A program made the translations under genes and the position numbers. A DNA stretch of 64,000 nucleotides from Guadua angustifolia. Lineage: Eukaryota > Streptophyta > Magnoliopsida > Poales > Poaceae. This document shows, one piece after another, positions 46,593-58,103 of this stretch (positions are counted from its first letter, which is position 1; every line of letters starts with the position of its first letter). The notes below the pieces were generated by a model. The model had not been told where the DNA came from and ran no database searches. It saw only the letters and a program-made list of their open reading frames with translations. The stretch lies in the NCBI GenBank assembly GCA_036346375.1, contig CM070504.1:5321890-5385889 (forward strand), in the 5' to 3' direction.

Positions 46593-49500
46593 TGTAACAT
46601 CCCAAAATTTGGTTATTTTGAATTTTATAATTTATTTTGAATTTCTGAGAATTTCTGGAATTTATTTGGATTTAATTGGAAATTTTGGAAATTAATCTTT
46701 CTCTCTGAAATTAATTTAATAATGAAAAGTTTTAACAAAATATAAATGGAAATATTTTATTTGAGTTCAAAATGTCTTAAAATATTTTCTGGAATTTTTC
46801 TAGAATTTTTTTGATATTTTAAAAGCCTCAAAAGATTTAATTGAATTTTCAGAATTATTTTAATCGAAAAACTTAATAAAAACGCGATGAACAGTAATGG
46901 GCCGAGCCCATTACTGTGCGTTGTTGGCCCGCTCGGCCAGGAAACCCTAAAGCCACCGAAACGCTGACCGTTCGATCCGCAACGAACGGCTGAGATTTGC
47001 CCATGTCGATTCGCTGCCTCACACCGTTTGATTGCCGCCGCGTGTACGCACGAGATGCGTCCACGTCGCCGTCGATTTCCGCCGCCGCCTTCTTGCCGTC
47101 GGTTTGAGTTCAAAGCACGCCGCGTTACACGCGACGATTGGGCACGCACGCCGAGGCTACAAAGCCAGATGATTGTCTCACCGGACTCTCCTTTGCTTTG
47201 CGCTCATTTCGCCTTTATCGCGACTTCGCCAGAAGCTCGCCGCTTTTGCCACATTGCTCACGGAGTTTCCGTAGCCATTTCGCTGTGGTTGCGCTCTCTC
47301 CGGTAAGTTTCCGCCGTCATCGTGACCACCGGAGAAGCCTCGGAGCGCCGTCACCGCCGCCTTCTTCCTTCTCCCAACGCGGACAACGCCGCCAGACACC
47401 ACCATCGAGCCAAGCTTCGACGGTAACGCTCGATCTTCGAGCAACGACCTAGATCTCTCCACGTCATCTCCCAAACAGTGAGTTCCATCTTCTAATTTTA
47501 GCCGTAGATCTGTAGATGAACGGTCTAGATTTCGCCACGTGCCCGCAGCGGGATTGCCCACGTGTGCCAGGTAGCGCCAGACCGTAGCCGTTAGATTTGA
47601 GGTGAGCGGTTTAGATTAAGCCACGTCTTGACTCAACAGTAAACCTCATCTTCAATTGCTAGCCGTTAGATCCTGATCGTGCGGTTTTTGTTTCGCCACG
47701 TAGACTAGATCAACCGTAGCCGTTGGATTTACATTAATAGTGTAAGATTGAATCATTGTGAGTCGTTAGATTTTAGTTGTGCGGTTTGGGTGTGACCACG
47801 TGTCGCGCACGGGATAGCCGCGTAGTCGCCTGTGATGCGCAAAATAAGATTCGATCCGAGCCGTTCGAATTTAAATGGAGGGTGAGGATTGCGCCTACAA
47901 GGTTAGTCCCGAGCGCTGCGTCGCACGGAACCGAGGTGTCGGCGCAGCCACCACGTTCTTGTCCGACGTCACTCTCGGTTTAATGTCGCCGCTCGATTTT
48001 GATCCGTTGGTTGAGATGATGCCACGTGTCAGTACTGCAGTAATGAACCGAAGCGTCGCGTCGATCGTGGCCGTCCCTTTTGAATCGGACGGTCAAGATT
48101 AGATCAACCTCTCGGGTGATAATGTGCTGACGCGTGTCACGATCAGATCATGCCACGTGTCATGCTGACGTCAGCAGCTGACGTCATCAGTGGGTCCCAC
48201 ATGTCAGACCTGGCACGGTGGATGCTGACGTCAGCAGTGACGTCATGCTGACGTAATAATTCGATTTTATTTAAAAAATATATTCGACCAAAAATGGTTT
48301 CGGTGCTGACGTCATTATTAGTCTTGCTGACGTCATAATTCTGGAATTTCCCGTATAAAAATAAATAAAGAAATTCGGTTTATTCTTTTTAATTGATTTT
48401 AAAACTTCAAATGGCTATAACTTTTGCGTTTTAACTCCAATTTGAGTGATTTCAATTTCTAAAAATTTGTAAAATTAAGATCTATTTATTGGTGAATTTT
48501 ATGGAATTTTTAGTGCTGAGTTTGCTCTCTGTAAAATATATTTATTATGTGTATAATTGTTTTGATTAGACGTTGATCTGCCGGAGAGTGTCGAGGGAGG
48601 ATTTTCAGAGCAAGACCTAGCTTCGAAGCAAGATCAGCAACTCTTTGAAGGCAAGTTATGCTTTGACCATGTTGCTCCTAAAACTTTGAAAATGTATTTT
48701 GTTTCAAACTATGCATGCTAATTCGACTAAAAATGGATTTAAATATTTGGGGTGAATTAGATAATCAACCTAATTGTTATTGTCACCTTGTTATTATTAT
48801 TCATATGCCATGATTCCTTTGATAACCTAAGTTTGGTAATATTAGTTGGTTGACAATATTGTGCCAACACGGGAGGCTAGACCGTGAATAGTTGCTTAGC
48901 CATGCTTATAACGTGAACATTTCTGTTTGGATTACAAAAGCAACATTGACTAAAGAATAGTGAATGCATTTTGATAAAAAGTGGAATGATGTTGGTATTG
49001 ATACTGGAATGTAGAAACCCGTGTGGTTCTACATGAAGGATGATTACTGCATGTGTTGCAACTGCTAAACTACTTGGGATGGAAATTGATTTAGACTGGG
49101 GCAAGTGGACCGAGGCTTCGTGCCAGGTGGGCCTTCGTGGCATTTGGGGGGGTGAGTGTTGTGAGGGCTGTGTGCCAAATTTGAGAGAAGGATGTCTTAC
49201 CTTGGTCAGTTAAGGACCTTACCTTGCAAGCCTTTGACCCGAGTCTCTCGTACAACCACATGTCTGAATGGGAAGACCTAGTTTAGTAGGATTCTGATGT
49301 CTTACCTTTGATACCTCGGGGTGGCAGTTACACGGGGGAGCGTGCCTGTGCTTCGGCTTGGTACCCTATCCAACGGTGTTTGTCGGTTCTATACTTCGGC
49401 TCTGAGTGAGGGAAGTGATAGTGAAGACAACACGGAGAGGTTCTTAGGTGAAGATAGAAGTCTCTGAAAAGCTTTGTTACTGTTAATCGCCTTTGTGGTG

Positions 49501-50245
49501 TGCGATCGTATCTTGTGGGTAAAGTGTACAACCTCTGCAGAGTGTTAAACTGTTCGAATAGCCGAGTCCACTTCAGATCGACAATGCTCGGGAATTACAG
49601 TCAAGGGGTAGTGTTTTGAAAATAAAATGGGGTGGAAGGTTGTGTGCCAAAGTTAATGATGAAAGTTGATTAGGGACTGTGTGTCCAAAATTATGTGGAA
49701 AACAACTTGAGATATATAATGGTTATATGGTTTTGATGCTTTCAATCTAAATAAATAGTAGTTTAAAATATTGATGCAAAAGCAAAATAACCAGTAGAGT
49801 CATTTCTTTGTAACAAGCTATGCATGTAGTAATAGAACTGCATTCTGTGCATGACTTGTTGAGTACGGTGTGTACTCACCCTTGCGGACAAAATTTACCA
49901 GAGGAAGAGACTACGCCAGCATATGAAGAGGAATATGTCGAAGAGCCGGATAACTAGGGAGCAAGCCTCTGTCAAGGCGCCTGTGGCGAAGATGGATCGC
50001 CATAACGTTTACTTTCCGCTGATGTTTATCTTTTACTCTGAATAATGTAAGCCCTGCGTGGCAAACTGCTGTAAGGTGACCATAAGGTCAAACAACTCGA
50101 TTATATACATGTTTGATGTACTTTAATAATATTCCGCTATGTATGATGTGGTACTTTAACCCTGTATAGCCTGTGTGCACTAGCGCGATCCTGGACTAGT
50201 GCAGAATACACAGAGTGTCCGGATTTGCAAATTTGGGGTACGACA
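46593..50245. mobile_element. Large (3.65-kb) solo LTR in an epimerase intron
   Basis: It starts TGTAACATCCCAAAATTTGG and ends CAAATTTGGGGTACGACA. TAAAA at 46588-46592 is repeated at 50246-50250. The long LTR, absence of coding domains and exact 5-bp duplication indicate a solo LTR of a long-LTR Gypsy-type element. It contains many CACGTG/TGACGTCA motifs and short repeats of the form CCGTTRGAT...CCACGT (47500-47830). Orientation could not be decided with certainty. Confidence 0.85.
48166..48335. promoter_or_regulatory. Cluster of six TGACGTCA motifs
   Basis: Exact TGACGTCA palindromes lie at 48166, 48179, 48226, 48238, 48307 and 48328, with a near match at 48249. TGACGTCA is the C-box/CRE-type core bound by plant bZIP factors (TGA and HBP-1 types). 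It lies inside the solo LTR, so any activity would originally have served the retrotransposon. Confidence 0.75.
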
Positions 50246-51235
50246 TAAAACAAGTACCTATCTGTTCGTATATGTCTTGTATGCCCCTCTGCAAACCAGC
50301 GCCAGCTAACTCTAGTAAAATTTGAGATATGACAATACAAACGCCTAGATCAGAACCTATCGACCGAAATTGTAGCATAAAAATCATTCATGAGAAACAG
50401 AGAAAGCATTGCCATTTTATCTTCACAAAAACTTGCAAAACCGAAAATAGTAAAAGCTAAAACAATTCAACAATACAATTTTACCTGTGTCTCATCTGTG
50501 ACATAACCATCCTGGGCCAACAGCGAAGAATGATTATAAATTATATTTTTTACTGTTGGCGTTCTCTTGGCAACTTTCAACACATTCTTAGGTCCTCCCA
50601 CATTGACCTGTTAATTTTTTTTAGATAATGGAAGATTATATCTCCTCATATCTGCATTATAAGATGCACACAACTAATTATTATTACATCGTTATAGCAA
50701 AAAAGCTATTTAAAAGAGATTTCTTGTTGCAACAAGCCATGACAAACATAAAGCAGAAAGCCTCAATCCACACATAGCCTATTATTGAAACGCCATCCAT
50801 GGCTGATGAAGAGATACCTAACCACGATCTCCAACAATCTGCATGCCGAAAACACCATCTCCCGAGCCGCTTGACGCTGCAGCACAGACCATAATCACAA
50901 CCAATCGGTGCAAATATAAATAACCTGCAACAGGTTGGAGATTTTTTTCTTATTAAAGATCACATTATTTCAACATAACCAAATTGATCAACACAAAACG
51001 ACAGCTCCAACCCAAATGTGAGCCCTTAATTTTTTCTCAACCCCAATAACCAGTTTCCAAACATATTGATCATACTATGGAGATGGAAGATGGTACCTGC
51101 TTGTATAACACGCCATACAAAACGAGCAAAATGACGGTTGAAAAAGAGGTGTTATATAGTTTCCTCGTTACAAAAACAACATTTTTTACTACCATTCTAA
51201 TTCCTTTTAAAAAGGTTATTTTTTGTCAATACCAC

Positions 51236-52514
51236 TGTCGGCGTATTTCGCCGGACAAGACCCCGTCAACGGACAGGGTTGACTACTCCCAGGATAGAGG
51301 ATAGGGTTTGGTAGAGGGTGTCTTCGTGGTTGGAAACCCTAATGACTCTCGCGCGAGGGATTCCAGGGATCAACAGATCAAGGAACGCAGTGATGTACCC
51401 AGGTTTAGGCCCCCAGCGCATGTAATAGCCCTACGTCCTGCTAGATTTTTGTTGAGGAAATGTGGAGACGATTACAGTGGTTCTTCTGGTCTCGAGCTTG
51501 GATCCCCCCTCCCCATGCACCAGAGCTCCCTTATATAGAGCGGGCTAGCTCGGGCAGGTAGGAAGATGACCTTACACTGATCTATGACTCATTAATTACA
51601 CCCATCATTGTGGTCTTGTCCTTCAAACCCCATTTAATGCCACTGTATTGCTTCGCCCGGTCCGCCCGGGAAGTGACACTCCTGCGACAGGTTTGGTGAG
51701 AGGCGTCAGAGGGATGGGTCGTCGTCGCGTCGATAGCAGAATTCTTCGCAATCAATGGCCCTGACACAGCGTGTCAGGGAGGAGACTTTGAGGCGAAGCC
51801 ATCTCTTCATTCCTTTGGTTGCCTTCGCCGCCCGGCGAGGCTCGACGCCCACCGCCCGCCCGCATCGCTACGTGGTCCGGCGCCCGGCGAGCGAGGCATG
51901 ATCGCCACCGCCGCCCGAGCCGCCACGTGGGCCGCCACCCGGCGGGGCTGATCGCCCACCTTCCGCCAGAGCGCCATGTGGAATGACACCGGCGAGTAGG
52001 GCATGATCGCCCACCGCCGCCCGGTCGCCCGTGGGACCTTCGCCCGTGAGGCGGGGCCTAATTGCCTACCCGCTCGCTAGGCCGCCACGTGGTCGGCGCC
52101 CAGCGAGCATGATCGCCACCGCCGCTAGGCCACCACGTGGCCGCCGCCCGGCGGGCAAGGCTCGACGCCCGCTTGCGCTAAGGTCGCCACGTGGGCCGCT
52201 TCGCCCGGCCGGGGGCGATCACCCACCGCCCGAGCCACCACGTGGTCGACGCCTCGACGAGCGGGCATGATCGCCCACCGCCGCCAAAGCCGCCACGTGG
52301 GCGCTCACCCGGCGGGGCTCGACGCGCACCGCTGCGCCCGAGCCGCCGTGGGCCGCTTCGCCCGACAGGCAGGCATGATCGCCCACCTTTCGCCCGAGCC
52401 GCCACGTGGGCCACTACTTTGGCGGGTGGCCTAATCGCCCACTTGCCCGCAAGGCCGCCACGTGGTCTTACTTTATGCGGCGGAGAGGATACCTCAGTGC
52501 AAAGTACACCGACA
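51236..52514 (-). mobile_element. Solo LTR inside the LINE, carrying a G-box minisatellite
   Basis: The ends are TGTCGGCGTATTTCGCC and GTACACCGACA. ACCAC is duplicated at 51231-51235 and 52515-52519. A TATA box (CTATATAAGGGAG) lies on the minus strand near 51526-51538. Length 1279 bp. The end type (TGTCGG) is shared with the other Gypsy LTRs in the window, but the body differs. Confidence 0.9.
51867..52465. repeat. Minisatellite, about 12 units of 50-56 bp, each with a G-box
   Basis: Units share GATCGCCCACCGCC, then GCCCGAGCCGCCACGTGGGC. Exact CCACGTGG is at 51923, 52085, 52133, 52187, 52238, 52293, 52402 and 52458. Altered copies are at 51867, 51974, 52028 and 52344. The array is GC-rich inside an AT-rich region. 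Confidence 0.85.
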
Positions 52515-53465
52515 ACCACCTCATGACATAAGTACAAGAGATTTTTTTTAATGGCACCTTAAGCTTCTACAATTGTCGATTTATAATTGGGACATCTTGA
52601 TGCATTAAGACTGTATATATCAACTTAACAGAAAACTGTTCATTCTGATGAAGATTATATCGAAAAGTGTCCCGTTCTGGTGACAAGTGCAAACCTGCAA
52701 TCTTTGCAACAATCTCATACTAGACCAGTAAATTATGACCCGTAATGGCCCTACAAAAGGACACATTGAGTGGAACAGAACACATTACTTCAGCCACTGT
52801 GGTATGTTTTTTTCCAAACAATATTAAAAAGTCGAGGGTATTGAGCACTGAGGGGGTTGTTCCCAAGCCATACATCCTGCCAAAATTGAATTTGAGATCC
52901 ATCACGAAGGTGAAAAGGCCCAAATCTAAGTAAATGATGTTTGACTTTCATAAGACCAGCCAAAAAATGAGAGTCTTATTCCCTAGATATTTTCTTTTAA
53001 GGAGAGTTTGCCAACACCATTAGCATTTAATAGTTTGAAAAACCATTTGCTAATTAAACAGATATTTGACACTAAGATCTTGAATAATGTCCATACTACC
53101 TTGATCCTTGGGTCGGCATAATAACTTCCACTTAGCTAACCTGTACTATTTTTATGGTTGTCACTTTGCCAGAAAAATCTAGAATGAAATAGTCCAACCG
53201 TTTAAGCACCCCACGTGGTATCTAAAAAAGGATAGCATAAACATGGTAATCCGCTAAGCACAGAATTGAGAAGCACTAATCGACCTCCAACGGTCAAATG
53301 CTTGCCCTTTCAACTGCTCAATTGCTTTTCAAATCTCTTTTCTACCCCTTCCACTCACTGAACCTGAGCTTTCTATAATGAATTGGGATGCTAAGATATT
53401 TAAAGGGAAAACTGTCCAACCCACAATCAAATAGCTAGGCATATTTATCCTCGAAATTCATAGCA

Positions 53466-54968
53466 ACACCAAAATAGAACGAATTGAAAAGTCAAATTTT
53501 TTGAAATCGGTGGTCAAACAACGGTGAAAAAACAAAAACCGACCAGTTTGCATAAAAAAGCACACTCAAGGAAATTGAAAAAAATGCAGAAAATACTGGA
53601 ATATTTGTAAAAACCGGTAAAGGCCCATGAAATCAGGGAAAATGTTAGAAATGTATAAAATATACATGGAAAAATACGAAAAAAATTCTGACATGATATT
53701 TCCCACATTTTAAGACAACTTCAAGTTGTAAAGTACACATTTTGCAATAATAGCACAACTATGAAAAACATGAAGAAACATGGGAAAATTTTGGTATGAC
53801 CTTTGCTATATTTTAAACAATCTCAAGTTGTAAAGTAGGCATTTAGCAATTATATCTCAATAAATAACCTTTCATTCTAATACCATTCACAAATCAATCC
53901 AACAAGTCTACAACTCAATGTCCATAGTATATGACATTTGAAATCAATATTTCTCACTAAAAATGAATGTTTGCATTTCGTATAGTTTAATTGTCCTTTC
54001 ATCGTCACACACATGCCATGTTGGACCTACATTAACGCTATGGTAGTAAAAAAATCGAGTTGCAATAAAATGAAACATAAACAAAATATTACCTTTGAGG
54101 CTACGGGTAGTATTGTTAAGTGTACACTTGGTTGACCATGTTGTACTCCTCGTTAGACATCATAATCAATTCTCGTGTAGTTAGTAACCCCGTCTTGTAT
54201 TCGTGCTAGCTTTATCTTGTCTATGAGCTAGTCATCTGTCATTGTTGGTACAACATGGTATAAAAGTTAGGATCTTGCTACTCATAGACCCATTGGATGG
54301 GAGGTTGTGCATGAGCATCCAATATGGCTTAGTCGTAGTGGCCATATGAACCATAACTCACTTGCGTAGCTGCGTCTCGGCGACGCTGTACGAGCTAGAG
54401 CTATCTTGCGTGCATCATGGCTATGTTGATGGTCTCTTTTCTTCCCTGCAGTAGTCCTCCTCTGTAATTATGGAGCGCTATGATCTTCATCCTGTGTGGC
54501 ATGAGTGTACTGCAACTCCTCTGTAAATTTTATAGAACGCTGTCTTTTTGAGGGGAAGTGAGAGGGGTGAAGGCACCGTCATTGGACTCACCACCATCGT
54601 TCTCTGACTTGGAGTTACTATCATTAGACTCTTGGTACGGCGAGCCATTCAGACAAGGCTTTAAAAGTAAAAGAGTGATATCAGATAGGTCCTCTGACTG
54701 TTCATCCTAACTTAAGATGTTTTGATTTAAATAAGTACTAAACAGGATCAAACATGCAATCTTGCTTTGAATCAGACCACCAACCCATGCCAAGATAAAT
54801 TTAGTTTACCTGGCCAACCCCCACGAATCTCACCGCCCCTAAACCATACAGTAGTGACGTCCATGAAGAAACCTAATTTTAGTCTACTTGACAATTTGTA
54901 ATGCCGGCTGGTTTCGAAGACAGAATGTGCCATTCCAAATGAATTTAGAATCTAGGGAGTGTATAGGT
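53466..54968. other. AT-rich region, no gene recognised
   Basis: Between 54100 and 54720 the minus strand has short acidic, Ser-rich open stretches (for example ESNDSNSKSENDGGESND) that look like a decayed transposase or other element gene, but no domain can be named. The first exon of the epimerase gene could have been here and is not visible. Confidence 0.3.
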
Positions 54969-55212
54969 ATCATCCGGATGTTTTTTTGTTTGAAATCACC
55001 CAAATCTAGAACCATTGGATTTCGGATCCAAATTCACCGGGCCGTTGGATCAAATCATACAATCGGATGTAATCGATACTCCCGAACATCCAAATTCACC
55101 GGGCCGTTGGATCAAATCATAAGATCGGATGTAATCGATACTCCCGAATCTCAACAATGATCCAATGGTTCTAGATTTGGGTGATTTCAACCAAAAAAAC
55201 ATCCGGTTGATG
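54969..55212. mobile_element. MITE with long inverted repeats
   Basis: The left arm CATCCGGATGTTTTTTTG, with GAAATCACCCAAATCTAGAA, is the inverse of the right arm, with AAATCTAGAACCATTGGAT shared exactly. Between the arms a 62-bp unit starting ATCCAAATTCACCGGGCCGT is repeated in tandem (55026 and 55088). Confidence 0.8.
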
Positions 55213-55784
55213 TTTATCAAATCCCGAGAATCTAATACCACATGGCATTTCAGCACCTAGGGGTAACCATTCCAGCACATGTTTTCAGGACTTGGCTTAC
55301 AACAGAAAGAAAGATCCAGACAACAAAGACAAATCAGCATTCTGAGGCAGCTTCAACTAGAACTATGTATTGATATATCATACAGACCTGTTAATTACTG
55401 CCACGAACCGAAAATCGCAACTACAAACTGAAAATCGAACGGCTTCAAAGGAAAATCGATGCGGCCGTCGTTTTCCACGCGCTGCTCGATTTTCAGTGGT
55501 GGAGTCACGATTTTCGAAGCTTACCGAGCGATTATGGACGACAGGTGGCGAGATGACGGCAGCCGGCTGGCCGGCGGCGGCGCCGAGGTGGAGAGGAGAG
55601 CGAGAGGACTGTCGGGACGGCAATTATGCTGTCGAAAGCTTTCCGAATCAGGTTAAAACGCATGAGACTTCTAAGTGGTCCGGACCGGGCTATTGGCCCT
55701 GTGGGCTGAGCCTATTGCAGTTTTTTTCGGAGACGGGGGCGGAAGGTACTCCCGATGGGGAATGGCCTTTTCATTGCTTTTCAA

Positions 55785-56035
55785 TGATTCCATCCTTTAT
55801 AGCGCAAAGAATTACCGAGAGAATAGGTAAGTCACCTGTCCCCTAAATCGATTTTGCAAAAAAAAACCTCTCTATTTCTTCAAATTATGGATAGGTCTCT
55901 GTAGATTACAAATGATTCCATCCTTTATAGCGCAAAGAATTACCGAGAGAAGGTAAGCCACTTGTCCCCTAAGCCGATTTTGCAAAAAAGCCCCTCTATT
56001 CTTCGAATTATGGATAGGTCTCTGTGGATTACAAA
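55785..56035 (+). repeat. 128-bp tandem duplication
   Basis: TGATTCCATCCTTTATAGCG begins copies at 55785 and 55913. Both run through TTATGGATAGGTCTCTGT, with a few substitutions. Confidence 0.9.
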
Positions 56036-56286
56036 TAGGTCATTCGCGATTTTTTGTGAGGAAAGATTTTTTTTCTTTCATCGCGTTTGGGTCCCTGGCG
56101 CGCCATTTTACGGAAAAACCCTCCCGTTAAGTTCATTCGCGAACAAGCTCTTTTCTAATTTTTCAGGATAGCGAACAGGTCCAAAATCGTAACAAATAGG
56201 CCCTTACTCCTTACATCTAGGTCCTTTCTCCGTTTTTCCCGGGAAAAATGTTTTCATCGCTTTTTTCATCTACAATAAAAAAAACA

Positions 56287-56870
56287 CAGATTCGTCGCAA
56301 ATTTATAGCAACCCATGGATTCGCCAATGGGTCGTAACCACGGTTTTCTAAAAAAAAACGTAGATTCGTCGAAGGTTTATAGCAGCCCATAGATTCGCCG
56401 ACAGGTCCTAACGGCCTATTTTTTTAAACAAATATAGAAACTGAGAATACGACCAGATTTCTCAAAATTTTCACGTTGTATCGTCATACCGCGGTTTTCT
56501 AAAAAAACGTAGATTCATCGAAGGTTTATAGCAGCCCATAGATTCGCCGACAGGTCCTAACGACCTATTTTTTTAAACAAATATGGAAACTGAAAATACA
56601 TTTCTCAAATTTTTCACGTTGTATCATCATACGCGACGTAACGTAGTGCGTTATCCTGGCTAAACGCGGTTTTCTAAAAAAAACGCAGATTCGTCAAAGT
56701 TTTATAGTAGTTCATATGTTTGCCAACGGGTCCTAACGCAAAAAAAATACAAACAAAATTATATTTATATCTCTCTCCGGTTTTCGCCCAAAAACAAGAA
56801 ACACTGACCAACGATTTAAAGCAGTTCATAGATTCGCCGACGGGTCCTAACGACCTTTTTTTTAAGAAAA
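56287..56870 (+). repeat. Degenerate tandem array of 110-180 bp units
   Basis: A core CATAGATTCGCCGAC(A/G)GGTCCTAAC, preceded by TTTATAGCAGCC or similar, recurs near 56314, 56388, 56535, 56711 and 56825. The spacing is irregular because of internal deletions. No open frame is conserved, so this looks like a non-coding satellite-like array or transposon interior. Confidence 0.75.
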
Positions 56871-57321
56871 CAAGGAGATCGTAATTACGCAAAAAAACAA
56901 AAATACAACCATTTAGGCCTATAAACGGAACAATATTTCTCCGTTGTTCACACCGAACATATATATGTACTTTGCCCATCTAAACTTATATCATGGGTTT
57001 AAAACTATGATCCCACTACTTTAAATGATATGTCCATACCAATAGATCATCTGTAAAACGGCGCAGCGTAGCGCGCTATTATTACTAATTATCTATATTT
57101 GGTTTTGACTCAAAAATATCTCACAAATTTGGTTTTTTTAAAAAAATCATGTCAAATGTCACAAAGCTATTAATACTAATTTTAGAGAACTTTTAATTTT
57201 TTTCTAAATTTTCTGAATTTTAATTGAACTGGTTTACCGATCAGCTTTTTATCGAGTCAGACCGATATAGATAAAAACCGCGATTTTTAAGCTATTTTCA
57301 ACGACACTTTCAACCCTGGAG

Positions 57322-57510
57322 TGCATTCCTCAGGCTAGTAGGACTGCAGAGATTGTCCCCTTGGTCAAACTCTTCAATCCTAGATTGGTGGCAGTCCTCG
57401 CGGAAACGAATTATGAAGGAAAAGCGCAAAGGTTGGGACTCCCTGATCCTGCTGATCATATCGATGCTACGGAAAGAGAGGAACGCCAGTTTTTGAAAGC
57501 GTTGCTATGA
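57322..57510 (+). pseudogene. Orphan C-terminal exon of an unidentified protein
   Basis: A 62-codon frame ends at TGA (57508-57510). It reads PQASRTAEIVPLVKLFNPRL, VAVLAETNYEGKAQRLGLPD and PADHIDATEREERQFLKALL. The composition and the acceptor-like CCTGGAG or TTCCTCAG before it suggest a real last exon. I do not recognise the family. No preceding exon is visible, so it is probably a gene fragment captured or left by an element. A hAT MITE lies just 3' of it. Confidence 0.45.
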
Positions 57511-57559
57511 TCTGATTGACTCGACAATGAATGACGTGGGCTCTTGGCAGCAGGCAGGA

Positions 57560-58095
57560 TAGGGCTGGTATTCGGTTTAATCGGTTTAATTTTTTATTTT
57601 AAAATAATTTAGTTTTTAAAAACTAGGAATTGGATTTTTTGGACAAAAATAAAAAATCGAACTGAATTAATCGAAATATTTCAATTCGGTTTTTCGGTTA
57701 ACCGAAATACGAATAACACTAAGTAGATTAGATTTAATTCTTCTTATATTGCAACACAGAGTATGGATAAACCCATACAATATTCATATGTTATTACAAT
57801 ATAAGCATAATAGAACATATGAATATACTAAACATGTGCATAAATGTATTATAATATAAGAATTGTTTAGTGGTTTTAGGAAGAATATTATAAAAGTAGT
57901 ATTGTATCTAGGCTATTCGGTTATTTTGTTATTTCGGTTTTTGAAAGCGAAAAATCGAACCAAACACCGAAAACCGAATTATACCAAAAACAAAAACTGA
58001 ACTGAACACCGAAAACCGAAAATACCAAAATAATCGATTAATTCGGTTCGATTCAGTTCGGTAATTAAGTTTTGATTTAAAAATACCCACCCCTA
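57560..58095. mobile_element. hAT-type MITE
   Basis: The ends TAGGGCTGGTATTCGG and TACCCACCCCTA are inverted. The flanks AGGCAGGA (57552-57559) and AAGCAGGA (58096-58103) match at seven of eight bases. The core is rich in TTCGGTTTAATCGGTTT words. Confidence 0.8.
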
Positions 58096-58103
58096 AAGCA
58101 GGA

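Larger units (their letters stand above)
45391..50607 (-). pseudogene. NAD(P)-dependent epimerase / dihydroflavonol-reductase-like gene, incomplete and decayed
   Basis: Exon remnants run down the minus strand: 50607-50485 (VNVGGPKNVLKVAKRTPTVK, QDGYVTDETQ), about 46290-46141 (EKSKVLADRIALQAAAEGVP, SIVYPGVIYGPGKLTTGNLV), about 46000-45676 (RFNGRLPGYVGDGYDRESFC, HVDDVVSGHIAAMEKG, then frameshifted ERYLLTGENMPLMQIFDLA) and 45582-45391 (RAYSCDKAKRELG, NLTEGLSETLLWL). This is the extended SDR family related to dihydroflavonol and cinnamoyl-CoA reductases. The N-terminal exon with the Rossmann GxxGxxG motif was not found. The catalytic YxxxK is NEKSK, with Asn in place of Tyr. At least three 1-base frameshifts occur (near 46270, 45862 and 45763). 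Introns were enlarged by a 3.65-kb solo LTR and, just upstream of the first visible exon, a LINE. It is probably non-functional, although base-calling errors cannot be excluded for the frameshifts. Confidence 0.8.
50623..53465 (-). mobile_element. LINE (L1-type) fragment upstream of the visible epimerase exons, split by a solo LTR
   Basis: On the minus strand the RT thumb region reads IPRGVLKRLDYF near 53190 and PLNVSFCRAITGHNLLV near 52740. Then RDTFRYNLHQNEQFSVK is read, and beyond the solo LTR the zf-RVT part CFCNEETI and HFARFVWRVIQAGT near 51100-51170. The 3' end is at a T-run (50614-50622) directly beside the splice acceptor of the epimerase exon. Stops are present. The 5' border near 53465 is approximate. 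Confidence 0.75.

Noticed and set aside
55459..55656. GC-rich open frame as the missing first exon of the epimerase gene
   Set aside because: It is on the other strand or in the wrong frame and lacks a GxxGxxG motif.
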